DNA of 64,000 bases from an uncultured Bacilli bacterium. Its GTDB lineage: Bacteria; Bacillota_I; Bacilli_A; RF39; UBA660. Below are positions 16,671-24,869 of the stretch, piece by piece; the stretch's first letter is position 1, and every line of letters starts with the position of its first letter. The stretch spans positions 1 to 64,000 of the forward strand of contig CAKOHV010000001.1 in the NCBI GenBank assembly GCA_934086145.1, in the 5' to 3' direction. Position numbers and translations under genes: made by a program. The notes below the pieces were generated by a model. That model was not told the DNA's origin. It did no database searches and saw nothing but the letters and a program-made list of their open reading frames with translations.

Positions 16671-16773
16671 TCATTATGTCTAAAAAAATCTTTAAGTAAG
16701 ACGAAATTACTTAAATAATTACTTCTATCCATTTCCTTATGTTTAAGAGAAATTATTAATTTAGACATGATGA
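16671..16773 (+). ncRNA. Candidate structured leader RNA or palindromic element
   Basis: A 14-bp outer stem (16671-16684 with 16760-16773, one G-U pair) encloses a perfect 9-bp hairpin (16691-16699 with 16707-16715, 7-base loop) and a 7-bp stem (16714-16720 with 16751-16757). It lies in a 500-base gene-free stretch between rubrerythrin and the MBL gene. I cannot match it to a known riboswitch. A small inverted-repeat element is the main alternative. Confidence 0.4.
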
Positions 16774-16937
16774 AAAAGATGGTCGATTTATTGATTATCT
16801 CTTTAAGAATGTTACTATCTGAATAAACGTTTTTCTAAGGAACAATCTTCATTTTTAGAAAGGAAATTCTTCTATGTTACCCAGGATAAAAAGAGAATCT
16901 TAAACTAACTTTGACCTAAAAAGAACGGAGTGTTGAA

Positions 16938-17576
16938 ATGTTAAATAATATTACAATTAATTGTCATAGCAGTATTAAAATTACTACCCCTCAAGGCCTT
17001 ATCATTTACTTTGATCCATATAACCTTGATAAAAAAATTTTTGATGCTGACTATATTTTTCTTACCCATAATCATTATGATCATTTTGATCCATCATCGA
17101 TTGCTAAAATCCAAAAATCTTCAACTAAGTTTGTCTTTCCTTTATCGATGGAAGCAGACTTTCAAAAAAATTATCCTGATTTAAAAGATAATCTTTTGGT
17201 TGTTCCCAATGCTTCTTACCAACTAGATACTTTGAAGATAACTACCATACCTAGTTATAATATTGTCAAAAAATATCATCCCCAAAGTCAAAATTGGGTC
17301 GGGTATCTTTTAACTATTGCTGATGAAACAATCTATGTCGCCGGTGATACGGATAATTTACCGGAACTTAACAACCTTACTTGTGATATTGCCTTAGTTC
17401 CCATTGGTGGCACTTATACGATGGATTATCGCGAAGCAGCTAATCTTGTAAATCATATAAAACCTCAACTTGTCATTCCTACCCATTATGGCTCGATTAC
17501 CGGACAAATCGCTGATGGCCAAAAGTTTGCCAATTTACTTGACCCAAACATTAAGTGTCAACTTTTAATAAAGTAA
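16938..17576 (+). CDS. MBL-fold metal-dependent hydrolase (UlaG/YtkL-like)
   Basis: The protein has 212 residues. It carries the metallo-beta-lactamase core THNHYDHFD (His44, His46, Asp48, His49), then VAGDTDN and a late THYGS. This is the short, standalone form close to the UPF0173/UlaG group, which often acts as a phosphodiesterase or lactonase. The substrate is not readable. ACGGAGTG precedes the ATG. The next gene starts 14 bases after the stop, with its AAAGGAG site spanning the junction, so the two are probably co-transcribed. Confidence 0.88.
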   Translation: MLNNITINCHSSIKITTPQGLIIYFDPYNLDKKIFDADYIFLTHNHYDHFDPSSIAKIQKSSTKFVFPLSMEADFQKNYPDLKDNLLVVPNASYQLDTLKITTIPSYNIVKKYHPQSQNWVGYLLTIADETIYVAGDTDNLPELNNLTCDIALVPIGGTYTMDYREAANLVNHIKPQLVIPTHYGSITGQIADGQKFANLLDPNIKCQLLIK

Positions 17577-17590
17577 AGGAGAAGATTTAC

Positions 17591-18457
17591 ATGGAAACAA
17601 GCACAAAAAATAATAATTCCTTGGGTTATCCTAAAAATATCTCCATTTTACCAATTTCTAAAAAGATGTATGCTTTTAGTCAAGAACTGGCAGACATTAA
17701 TGAACATAAAACGCCTGTGCGTGTTAACAGGATGCAACTAACCGATGCTTTATTTGATAGTAAAATTTTTCTTAACCGATATTTTAAACTTCATAAAGTC
17801 CCTTATCTTGCTCATATTATCAAAATAGGTTCGAAAGAAATATATCCTGTTAAAATGATTGATCCTTATAACTTACCAATCGTCCTAAATGAAACTGATG
17901 TAATCACTGATGGTTATATCGCAAAAACGTTTACTAACAATAAATTTCATCGTGTTGCTTTTCGAGATATTCATCTAAGTGAATGTACAACGGAACTTAC
18001 CTCAGGTACTTATTGCCATGAAATAACCCATAGTCAATTAGAGGCTTTACCGGGTAGTATTAGACACTCGTATAATGCTGAAGTTCTTAGTATTTTTATG
18101 GAACTATTTCATGCTTATGTTTTAGGCAATGATGAAAAAATTCTTTCTTTCCATGATGCCAAACTTAGTAATGAAATAAATGTCTTAACCGCCAATCTTT
18201 ATGAAGCATCTTCTGATGCTATTGCCAGTGATTATTTTGAATTCTTAGAGGATGGAAAATATATCGCCTCAAGTGTTAAAGCTTTACAATTATTTTCTAT
18301 CTTTTATTATGGTAGTAAATCTGTCAAATTAGCCATTATCCGTGATATTCAAAAAGTCTTTGATGGTCAAATTTGTGTCGAAGAGCTTTTAACCAAGTAC
18401 GAAGTTACTTATAAAAAACCAGATTATCCGCAAATCTTAAAGTACTTAAAACGTTAA
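17591..18457 (+). CDS. Zincin-like protein (HEITH)
   Basis: The protein has 288 residues. ATG 17591 is preferred, 10 bases after AAAGGAG; the frame to 17555 overlaps the MBL gene. An HEITHSQ motif sits at about residues 143-147, after TSGTYC. The following helix SIRHSYNAEVLSIFMELFHAY offers a Glu third ligand in the gluzincin manner. There is no signal peptide or membrane helix. The short distance to the MBL gene suggests one operon and a linked task. Activity is inferred from the motif only. Confidence 0.6.
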   Translation: METSTKNNNSLGYPKNISILPISKKMYAFSQELADINEHKTPVRVNRMQLTDALFDSKIFLNRYFKLHKVPYLAHIIKIGSKEIYPVKMIDPYNLPIVLNETDVITDGYIAKTFTNNKFHRVAFRDIHLSECTTELTSGTYCHEITHSQLEALPGSIRHSYNAEVLSIFMELFHAYVLGNDEKILSFHDAKLSNEINVLTANLYEASSDAIASDYFEFLEDGKYIASSVKALQLFSIFYYGSKSVKLAIIRDIQKVFDGQICVEELLTKYEVTYKKPDYPQILKYLKR

Positions 18458-18647
18458 CTACTATTTAAGTTTTATTTTTTCGTCAGTAGTATACCTTGTT
18501 ACTATGTTTAAAAAAGTGATTAACCAATCAAATTTGGGTATCCTAAATAATAAAGTTCTTCTTTTAAATACTTAATTAATCTAAAAGTTTTGTGAATTTT
18601 AAATTAAAGTCTTAAAAGAAAAATGTTGATGTGTTAAAATAAAAGTG

Positions 18648-18665
18648 AGTTATCCCAGGATAACT
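18648..18665 (+). promoter_or_regulatory. Palindrome before the DUF362 gene
   Basis: AGTTATCC-CA-GGATAACT is a perfect 8-bp inverted repeat with a 2-base centre. It lies between a -10-like TTAAAAT and the AAAGGTG ribosome binding site. A repressor operator is the simplest reading. Confidence 0.45.
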
Positions 18666-18685
18666 GTAAAAAGAAAGGTGATAAA

Positions 18686-19561
18686 ATGGTTTCTAAAGTA
18701 TATTTTAGTAAGGAAATTACTTCAGAAAATTTACTTAAAATGTATGATGCATTAAATGTTGAACTTCCTGGAAAAGTTGCTGTAAAACTTCATTCTGGTG
18801 AAAAGGGTAATCAAAACTTTATTAAGCCCGAATTTGTTAAAGCCATTGTTGAGAAAGTTAATGGAACAGTTGTTGAATGCAATACGGCTTATGAAGGAGC
18901 TCGTAATACAACTGAAAAACATTTAAAACTAATGGAAGAACATGGTTGGAGTAAATATTTTGATGTTGATATTCTTGATAGTGAAGGGGAAGACATCTTA
19001 GAAATCCCTAATGGTCAAGTTATTAAGAAAAACATTATTGGCTCTCATATGAAAAATTATGATTCAATGTTAGTTTTATCTCATTTTAAAGGACATCCAA
19101 TGGGTGGCTACGGAGGAGCCTTAAAACAATTATCAATTGGTTTAGCTTCTGGCAGTGGTAAGAGATATATCCATTGTGCAGGTAAAGAAGATGGCTCTTA
19201 TGAGGACATGTTTAAAACTGACCATGATAAATTCTTAGAAGCAATGGCTGATGCCGCATCTTCTATTACAACTTATTACAAAGACAAAATAGTTTATATA
19301 AATGTCATGTGTAATATGTCTGTTGATTGTGACTGCTGTGCTAAAGCTGAAGATCCATGTATGAAAGATATTGGTATCTTAGCAAGTACTGATCCTGTAG
19401 CTATCGATCAAGCCTGTATTGACTTAGTATACAATTCTACAGATCCTGGTCGCGATCATTTAGTAGAACGTATCGAATCTCGAAATGGCCTTCATACCAT
19501 TGATAGTGCAGCTAAATTAAATATTGGTTCTAAAGAATATGAACTTATAAATATTGACTAA
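18686..19561 (+). CDS. DUF362-domain protein
   Basis: The protein has 291 residues. It begins with the DUF362 signature pattern (VAVKLHSGEKGNQNFIKPEFV), carries SHFKGHPMGGYGGALKQLSIGLASG in the middle and VDCDCCAKAEDPC further on. The family is linked to anaerobic metabolism and is often fused to a 2[4Fe-4S] ferredoxin domain. Here the Cys run in the last third (CDCCAKAEDPC) is the only metal-binding candidate. AGAAAGGTG precedes the start. It is a single-gene unit behind a palindrome and ends in a strong terminator. Confidence 0.88.
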   Translation: MVSKVYFSKEITSENLLKMYDALNVELPGKVAVKLHSGEKGNQNFIKPEFVKAIVEKVNGTVVECNTAYEGARNTTEKHLKLMEEHGWSKYFDVDILDSEGEDILEIPNGQVIKKNIIGSHMKNYDSMLVLSHFKGHPMGGYGGALKQLSIGLASGSGKRYIHCAGKEDGSYEDMFKTDHDKFLEAMADAASSITTYYKDKIVYINVMCNMSVDCDCCAKAEDPCMKDIGILASTDPVAIDQACIDLVYNSTDPGRDHLVERIESRNGLHTIDSAAKLNIGSKEYELINID

Positions 19562-19590
19562 TGATAAGGTAAAACTTATCATTTTTTTTG
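19560..19590 (+). terminator. Terminator of the DUF362 gene
   Basis: AATGATAAG pairs with CTTATCATT around GTAAAA, with an eight-T tail. Confidence 0.88.
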
Positions 19591-19776
19591 CTTAATAATA
19601 TCTCGTATGAAACAAAAGTAACTAAAAATTATTGCTTATTTAAAATTTTCCTTAATTTAAGCTTACTCATTACCATTAAAAACACTAGTTTTAATAACCT
19701 TGCCTTAATATTTCTAGTAAAATTTGTTATCTTCTGCACCTTGTGTTATGCTATGGGCAATAAAGAGGGTGAATTT

Positions 19777-20610
19777 ATGGAAAAAAAATATGAAAATCCA
19801 GTTAAGAGTTTGACTGATGAAATATATTCAGTCCAACTTGATAATTATTGTCGTAATATCGATGAAACCGTGAAACGCGTTACTCATCGTAACCTAAAAC
19901 AAGCCGCTGCCATTACTATTCCAACCATTTTGTTAATGGGAACTGGTGCCGTAATTGCTAATCCAATTCCATTCTTTGCTGGCATTGCTTATATGGCTGC
20001 AGGAACAATCTATAAGATGACAATTGATACTAAAAATAAATTATCAGCAATTAAAAAAATTGAAGTACCAAGTCAACCTTTTTCGCCAACTGTCGATGAA
20101 GATGTCTTAACTGCTGCTAATAAAAAAGTTTTTAAAGTTCAAGAAAAAGACCTTTATACTCCTGAATATCAAGAAATTATAGCCAATTCTGCTGATCATG
20201 AAGTTAAGGTTCACGGACCTATGCTTGTCTATAATAAAGAAGAAACTATAGCTAGAGTGTCTTATGAAATGGAAGTTTATACAAGTAGTTATGAGCTTCC
20301 ACCATTAAAAATAACTTCAGAGGAGTGGAGTCTTTTCTATGATACTATTTATAATTTCTTAAAAGATCTTGGCATGGAAGTTAAATATTATGATTTTGTT
20401 AGTCAAATAGTTCGTTATTCCTTAGCTAGGACTTTAGTTAATAAAAATAAAAGTTTTAGTATTTATTCTTTATTAGATAATTTATCTCTTTTAGAACAAT
20501 ATGGTTTTACTGCTACTGATATTGCTAATATAAAGGAAGAAATAATTAGTAAGTTACCTAATCAAGAAAAGAAAGTAATAGATATTCGCTTAAGCAAAAA
20601 GAATCAATAA
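19777..20610 (+). CDS. Orphan protein with a paired membrane helix
   Basis: The protein has 277 residues from ATG 19777, which follows GAGGGTG; the frame open from 19588 lacks any ribosome binding site. A hydrophobic hairpin of two helices (about residues 48-85, with GTGAVIANPIPFFAGIAY) is flanked by basic residues. A cytoplasmic domain of about 190 residues follows. It contains a repeated SYEMEVY/LPPLKITSEEW pattern and a helical end. I recognise no family. Confidence 0.55.
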   Translation: MEKKYENPVKSLTDEIYSVQLDNYCRNIDETVKRVTHRNLKQAAAITIPTILLMGTGAVIANPIPFFAGIAYMAAGTIYKMTIDTKNKLSAIKKIEVPSQPFSPTVDEDVLTAANKKVFKVQEKDLYTPEYQEIIANSADHEVKVHGPMLVYNKEETIARVSYEMEVYTSSYELPPLKITSEEWSLFYDTIYNFLKDLGMEVKYYDFVSQIVRYSLARTLVNKNKSFSIYSLLDNLSLLEQYGFTATDIANIKEEIISKLPNQEKKVIDIRLSKKNQ

Positions 20611-20643
20611 CTTTTACATAATTTTACATCAAATAACAATTAA

Positions 20644-20670
20644 TTAGCACTCTTACATTGACTCTGCTAA
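20644..20670 (+). promoter_or_regulatory. CIRCE-like operator of hsp20
   Basis: TTAGCACTC, nine bases, then CTCTGCTAA. The left half matches the CIRCE consensus exactly and the right half at six of nine positions. It overlaps the -35 box, where HrcA repression would block RNA polymerase. Confidence 0.6.
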
Positions 20671-20686
20671 TTAATTGTGCTACTAT
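20658..20686 (+). promoter_or_regulatory. SigA-type promoter of hsp20
   Basis: TTGACT (20658-20663) and TACTAT (20681-20686) are separated by exactly 17 bases. It is one of the few promoters in the window with a good -35 box. A leader of about 90 bases follows. Confidence 0.7.
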
Positions 20687-20785
20687 TAGAATGTAAGAAG
20701 AAAAAAGAGTATTCTTACAGGTATTAGAATTATATATATGTGCTACCAATATGGCTCAACACATAATGGAAGGAAGTAGATTAAT

Positions 20786-21208
20786 ATGATGATGATACCA
20801 AGAAAAAATGATTTTGATTTATTTGATGATATGTTTAGAGATCCATTCTTTCATAACAATGAAAGTAAAATTATGAAAACTGATATAAAAGAACACGATG
20901 ATAATTACTCAATAACAATAGATTTACCTGGCTATGAAAAAGAAAATATCAAAGCCGAAGTTGAAGATGGTTATTTAACAATAACTGCTACGACTGATAA
21001 TAAAAATGAAGAAAAAGAAGAAAAAGGTAAATTTGTTCGTCGTGAAAGATATTTCGGTGAATGTTCAAGAAGCTTCTATGTTGGTGAAGATGTTCAAACC
21101 GAAGATATTAAAGCTAGTTTCAAGAATGGTACTTTAAAATTAGTAGTTCCTAAAAAAGAAGAAACTAAAGAAATCCCAGAGAAAAAATACATAGAAATAG
21201 AAGGATAA
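20786..21208 (+). CDS. Hsp20/alpha-crystallin small heat-shock protein
   Basis: The protein has 140 residues, the usual size for bacterial Hsp20. The alpha-crystallin domain runs from about 30 to 125: TDIKEHDDNYSITIDLPG, then GYLTITA, then the FVRRERYFGECSRSF beta strand and the NGTLKLVVPK motif. The C-terminal tail has IPEK, a weak form of the oligomerising I-x-I motif. It should act as an ATP-independent holdase. Control by HrcA is suggested by the operator upstream. A terminator follows at once. Confidence 0.95.
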   Translation: MMMIPRKNDFDLFDDMFRDPFFHNNESKIMKTDIKEHDDNYSITIDLPGYEKENIKAEVEDGYLTITATTDNKNEEKEEKGKFVRRERYFGECSRSFYVGEDVQTEDIKASFKNGTLKLVVPKKEETKEIPEKKYIEIEG

Positions 21209-21212
21209 AACC

Positions 21213-21250
21213 AAAAGAATTGTCTTTGAAAATTGACAATTCTTTTATAT
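21213..21250 (+). terminator. Terminator of hsp20
   Basis: Perfect 12-base arms (21213-21224 and 21235-21246) end in TTTT. Confidence 0.85.
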
Positions 21251-21261
21251 TATAATAATAA

Positions 21262-21380
21262 TTTTGCATTCAAGATGATATAAATACTTAAATGCAAAAA
21301 TTACCCCACATAGTAACGTTTTATATAAGTTAAAGTGTTCTCCCAAAAGGAATCATTCAAGTGAAAATGATTCTTTTTTT
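21262..21380 (+). ncRNA. Candidate small RNA with orphan terminator
   Basis: Between hsp20 and the LiaF-like gene (a 324-base gap) a TATAAT-rich run precedes a 9-bp inverted repeat (21262-21270 with 21291-21299). About 45 bases later comes a second intrinsic terminator (arms near 21348-21357 and 21366-21375, T run to 21380) with no reading frame before it. A short transcript is the likely reason for that terminator. Read-through from hsp20 stopped twice is the alternative. Confidence 0.35.
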
Positions 21381-21532
21381 ATCAAAAATCTTTTTTAGTT
21401 AGTTAAAATTTATTAAATAACGCTTATAAATCATCTTTTTAAAAGATGTATCTTAACTATTTTCAAATTTTCCTTAAAACCTAACAATCACATTTAAAAA
21501 TATAGTATAATTAAAAAAGGAGGAAAGTTTAT

Positions 21533-22204
21533 ATGAAAAAAACAAATATTTTATGGGGAATAGTCTTTGTTATTCTTGGGATTATTTTGGGCCTTAATGC
21601 CTTGGAAATAACTAATATCAATATCTTTTTTAGTGGTTGGTGGACCTTATTTATTATTGTGCCCAGTTTCATCGATTTATTTAATGATCATGATAAAACA
21701 GGTTCAATAATCGGTTTAGTAATTGGAATGACTTTACTTTTAGCTGCGCAAGATTTGATATCATATGAGTTAATTCTTAAATTATGTGTCCCAACTATTT
21801 TGGTAATTATTGGCTTATCTTTAATTTTTAAAGATCTATTCCAAGCTAATATTAAGAAAGCTTTTGCTAATTTTGATTCAAAAAATGCTCCATCTCATTT
21901 TGTAGCTTTTGGTGGTGAAAATTTCAACTATGATAATGAAGAATTTAAAGGTTGTGAAATGAATGCTATTTTCGGCGGATTAAAATGTGACTTAAAAAAA
22001 GCTAAAATAAAAGATGATGTTGTTATTAAAGCAACAAGTATTTTTGGTGGTATCGACTTATTAGTTCCTGATAATGTTAATATTAAAGTCACTGCTATTC
22101 CTATTTTTGGTGGTGTTAGCAATAAAACAATTCCGAAAGAAAATTCCACCAAAACCATTTATATTAAAGCCACTTGTCTTTTTGGAGGCCTTGAAATACG
22201 ATGA
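21533..22204 (+). CDS. LiaF-like envelope stress membrane protein
   Basis: The protein has 223 residues. Four hydrophobic helices at the N terminus (residues 5-105, DUF5668-like) are followed by the LiaF C-terminal beta domain. That domain has repeated 'FGG' turns (AFGGENF, IFGGLKCDL, IFGGIDLLVP, IFGGVSN, LFGGLEIR). In Bacillus, LiaF holds the LiaS kinase inactive until cell-wall antibiotics act. No liaR or liaS lies beside it here. GGAGG is well placed. Its stop overlaps the next start (ATGA), so translation of the two is coupled. Confidence 0.8.
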   Translation: MKKTNILWGIVFVILGIILGLNALEITNINIFFSGWWTLFIIVPSFIDLFNDHDKTGSIIGLVIGMTLLLAAQDLISYELILKLCVPTILVIIGLSLIFKDLFQANIKKAFANFDSKNAPSHFVAFGGENFNYDNEEFKGCEMNAIFGGLKCDLKKAKIKDDVVIKATSIFGGIDLLVPDNVNIKVTAIPIFGGVSNKTIPKENSTKTIYIKATCLFGGLEIR

Positions 22205-22998
22205 ATAGTACACAAAAAATAATTAAATATGGTGCCATAGCATTTGCCATTGCTTTAATAATTGGTATCTTCAATTTCATTACTTCTGCTATTTTAGAAT
22301 TAACATTCTTCTTTGATGGGGACTCTTCACTTACTAAAAGCATGATAGAAACACGTGTAGAAAGCACAATTAATAAAATTGAAATAAATTTAAAAGCTAC
22401 TTCTATTGAAATAAAAGAAGGTTCTGAATTCCTTGTTTCTACTAATAATAAAAAAATAGAAATAACAGAGAACGATAATTGTTTAACTATTAAAGAAACC
22501 GGTCAAAAATATTCTAAAAATGCTAAATTAATTATTTATCTGCCTACCGGTAATTCCTTAACAAACTTAAGTCTCGATGGTGGAGCTGGTCAAGTAACTT
22601 TAAATGATATAACAACTGACCATTTAAAACTCCAATTAGGAGCGGGTAATTCTGAAATTAATAATTTAACCGTTAAAAATAGTTCTTCTATCGAAGGCGG
22701 GGCTGGTAACCTAAGCATTTATCGTGGTCGCATTAAAAATTTAGACCTTGATCTTGGTGTTGGTAATGTAACTATTGAAGCCGAACTTTTAGGTCAAAAT
22801 AAAATCGAAGCGGGAATTGGTAATTTAAATGTTAACCTTCTAGGGAAAAAAGACAATTATCAAATAAAAGCCACCAAAGGCATTGGTAAAATAACAATTA
22901 ATGATGCTTCTGTTAAAGCTGATACAACTTTTGGTAATGGAGATAATTACCTTAACTTAAATGGTGGTATTGGTAATATAACCGTTTCTTTTAAATAA
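22201..22998 (+). CDS. DUF4097-type (LiaG-like) membrane-anchored beta-solenoid protein
   Basis: The protein has 265 residues. One N-terminal helix (about 9-32) anchors an outside domain made of short repeated strands with Gly turns (GGAGQVTLND, LGAGNSEIN, GGAGNLSIY, LGVGNVTIEA, GIGNLNVN), the DUF4097 beta-solenoid pattern. LiaG in the Bacillus lia operon has the same plan. The gene overlaps the LiaF-like gene by four bases, so the pair acts together at the membrane. A strong terminator follows. Confidence 0.82.
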   Translation: MNSTQKIIKYGAIAFAIALIIGIFNFITSAILELTFFFDGDSSLTKSMIETRVESTINKIEINLKATSIEIKEGSEFLVSTNNKKIEITENDNCLTIKETGQKYSKNAKLIIYLPTGNSLTNLSLDGGAGQVTLNDITTDHLKLQLGAGNSEINNLTVKNSSSIEGGAGNLSIYRGRIKNLDLDLGVGNVTIEAELLGQNKIEAGIGNLNVNLLGKKDNYQIKATKGIGKITINDASVKADTTFGNGDNYLNLNGGIGNITVSFK

Positions 22999-23010
22999 AA
23001 TGTTTTTCTA

Positions 23011-23049
23011 AAAGAATATTTTGCCTATCTAAGCAAATATTCTTTTTTT
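23011..23049 (+). terminator. Terminator of the LiaF/LiaG-like pair
   Basis: AAAGAATATTTTGC (23011-23024) pairs with GCAAATATTCTTT (23033-23045) with one bulged base, then a T run. Confidence 0.85.
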
Positions 23050-23087
23050 CTTGATTAATTGTTGATATAATTATGATAGGTGATAAT

Positions 23088-23873
23088 ATGAAACTACAAG
23101 ATAAAGTATGCCTAATAACAGGCGGAGCCATGGGTAATGGCTTAGGAATAGTCAAAGTCTTTTTAAAATATGGGGCTAAAGTAATTATTATCGATTATGC
23201 CAAAGAGACTTTAGATATTGTAAATGATTTAAAGCAAGACGGTAATGAAGTTACTGGTTATATTTGTGATATTCGTCATAAAGACCAAATTCAAAAAATA
23301 ATTACCGAAGTAGGGGAAAAATATGGTCATATTGATGTCTTAGTAAACAATGCTGGTGTTTGTTACTTAGAAAGATTTGAAGAAACTAATGATCATCTAA
23401 GAGATTTGCATTTTGATATCAATATCAAGGGTACTTGGAATGTAACGCAAGGTGCTTTACCATATATGAAAAATATTAATGCCTCAATCATCAATTTATC
23501 AAGTGTTACTGGCCCTTGTGTGGCTGATGCTGGGGAAGTCGCTTATGCAACGACCAAAGCTGCTCTTTTAGGTTTTACTAAAGCTTTAGCGGCGGAATTA
23601 GTTGAAGATAACATTCGTGTAAATGCCATCATGCCTGGTTATATCCAAACCCCAATGGTTGAAAATATGGCCATAGTTTCTAATCGTGAAGATCCATCTT
23701 CCGTTATTGCTGGTATTGCCAATGCTATTCCGATGAAAAGACTAGGAACCATAGAAGAACTAGGTGAGTTAGCTGCTTTCTTAGCTAGTTCTGAATCAAG
23801 TTACATAACAGCCCAAGGTATTGTTATTGATGGCGGTAGTACTTTACCAGAAACAATGACGATGGGGGTCTAA
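23088..23873 (+). CDS. ucpA: UcpA-like short-chain dehydrogenase/reductase
   Basis: The protein has 261 residues from ATG 23088 (AGGTGAT in front). It is a classical SDR: the NAD(P) motif is TGGAMGNGLG, followed by DVLVNNAGV, the catalytic Ser in LSSVTGP, and YATTK with Tyr and Lys. The ending 'VIDGGSTLPETMTMGV' and the NREDPSSV and PMKRLGTIEELGELAAFLAS stretches match UcpA of enterobacteria closely. The substrate of UcpA is not well defined; furfural tolerance has been reported. The first glycine-rich motif has Ala in place of the usual Gly at one site. The mgtC-like gene follows after one base. Confidence 0.85.
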   Translation: MKLQDKVCLITGGAMGNGLGIVKVFLKYGAKVIIIDYAKETLDIVNDLKQDGNEVTGYICDIRHKDQIQKIITEVGEKYGHIDVLVNNAGVCYLERFEETNDHLRDLHFDINIKGTWNVTQGALPYMKNINASIINLSSVTGPCVADAGEVAYATTKAALLGFTKALAAELVEDNIRVNAIMPGYIQTPMVENMAIVSNREDPSSVIAGIANAIPMKRLGTIEELGELAAFLASSESSYITAQGIVIDGGSTLPETMTMGV

Positions 23874-23874
23874 T

Positions 23875-24573
23875 ATGAATATAATGCAAACTTTCATTGA
23901 AATATGGAATACCTTTGAGTTTCAGGCTCTTTTCAAAATTGGGCTAGGGGCCCTTTTAACCGGAATCATTGGTCTTGAACGTTCTGCTTTAAACAAACCT
24001 GCTGGCTTCGGAACTCATGCCATTTTAGGTGTCAGCTCTGTCTTAATTGTTCTAATCAGTGAATACCTAACCCTTTCATATGAAATTGATATGTCCCGAA
24101 TTCCGTCTCAATTACTTGCTGGAATCGGCTTTATTGGCGCCGGAACTATTTTAAGAAATGGTTTAAATGTCAAAGGAGTTACAACTGCTTCGGCGATCCT
24201 TGCCGTTACTTGCATTGGCTTAGCTGTTGGTGCGGGCTTTTACATTGGTGCTATCGTTTCGACCATTATAGTTTTCCTAATCCTTTCATATGCGCATAAT
24301 CTATCTTCCAAAGTCGAACGTTTTGCCAACATGACTTTAGAAATTTCTATTGATCAAAACCCTGATCAAACAATCAGCCAAATAACTAGTTATCTTTCCC
24401 GTAAAAACATTGAAATTAAAGGAATTAAAAGAAGCCCATACAATGAAAATAATAAAGATAATGAAATAATCGAAATGACGATCTGTTATGACTCACGTAA
24501 TATAAAAAGAAATCTTATTATAAGTGATTTAATTGAAATTAATAGCATCAAAGAAATAATTGATCAAGATTAA
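23875..24573 (+). CDS. MgtC/SapB-family membrane protein
   Basis: The protein has 232 residues. Five hydrophobic helices cover residues 17-145, with family marks GIIGLERSALNKPAGFGTHAI and AGIGFIGAGTILR followed by VKGVTTASAIL. A short ACT-like cytoplasmic domain follows (about 155-232). MgtC proteins are linked to growth at low magnesium and to restraint of the F-type ATP synthase; the mechanism here is unknown. Its ribosome binding site lies inside the end of the dehydrogenase gene, so the two are one operon. Confidence 0.9.
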   Translation: MNIMQTFIEIWNTFEFQALFKIGLGALLTGIIGLERSALNKPAGFGTHAILGVSSVLIVLISEYLTLSYEIDMSRIPSQLLAGIGFIGAGTILRNGLNVKGVTTASAILAVTCIGLAVGAGFYIGAIVSTIIVFLILSYAHNLSSKVERFANMTLEISIDQNPDQTISQITSYLSRKNIEIKGIKRSPYNENNKDNEIIEMTICYDSRNIKRNLIISDLIEINSIKEIIDQD

Positions 24574-24597
24574 ACAATTAACATCTAGTCTAAAATT

Positions 24598-24620
24598 AAA
24601 CTGGTTATCCAGTTTTTTTT
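24598..24620 (+). terminator. Terminator of the ucpA-mgtC unit
   Basis: AAACTGG-TTAT-CCAGTTT followed by T's. Confidence 0.88.
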
Positions 24621-24703
24621 AATATATTAAGCAAAAACGTTTGCCATAAAATAAAGTAATGAAATAAAACAACTTCATGAAAAAAAATTGCAATAGTTGT
24701 AGT

Positions 24704-24768
24704 AGGTATTCATTATCATTTTTATTATGAAATAATACCTGATTAAATAACTAAAAATGTGCTATAAT
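24704..24768 (+). promoter_or_regulatory. htrA promoter with inverted repeat
   Basis: TGCTATAAT (24760-24768) is an extended -10 element. Upstream, AGGTATT (24704-24710) and AATACCT (24734-24740) form a spaced inverted repeat that could bind a regulator. A leader of about 100 bases follows. The rest of the 296-base gap shows nothing more. Confidence 0.45.
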
Positions 24769-24869
24769 AAGTAAGGATATGACAAGTTGTTTACTAATTC
24801 TTTATAATATCTTCACAAAAACTCCATAAAGTAAATATATACTTAAGTCGTTAAAAGGAGAGGAAAAAT

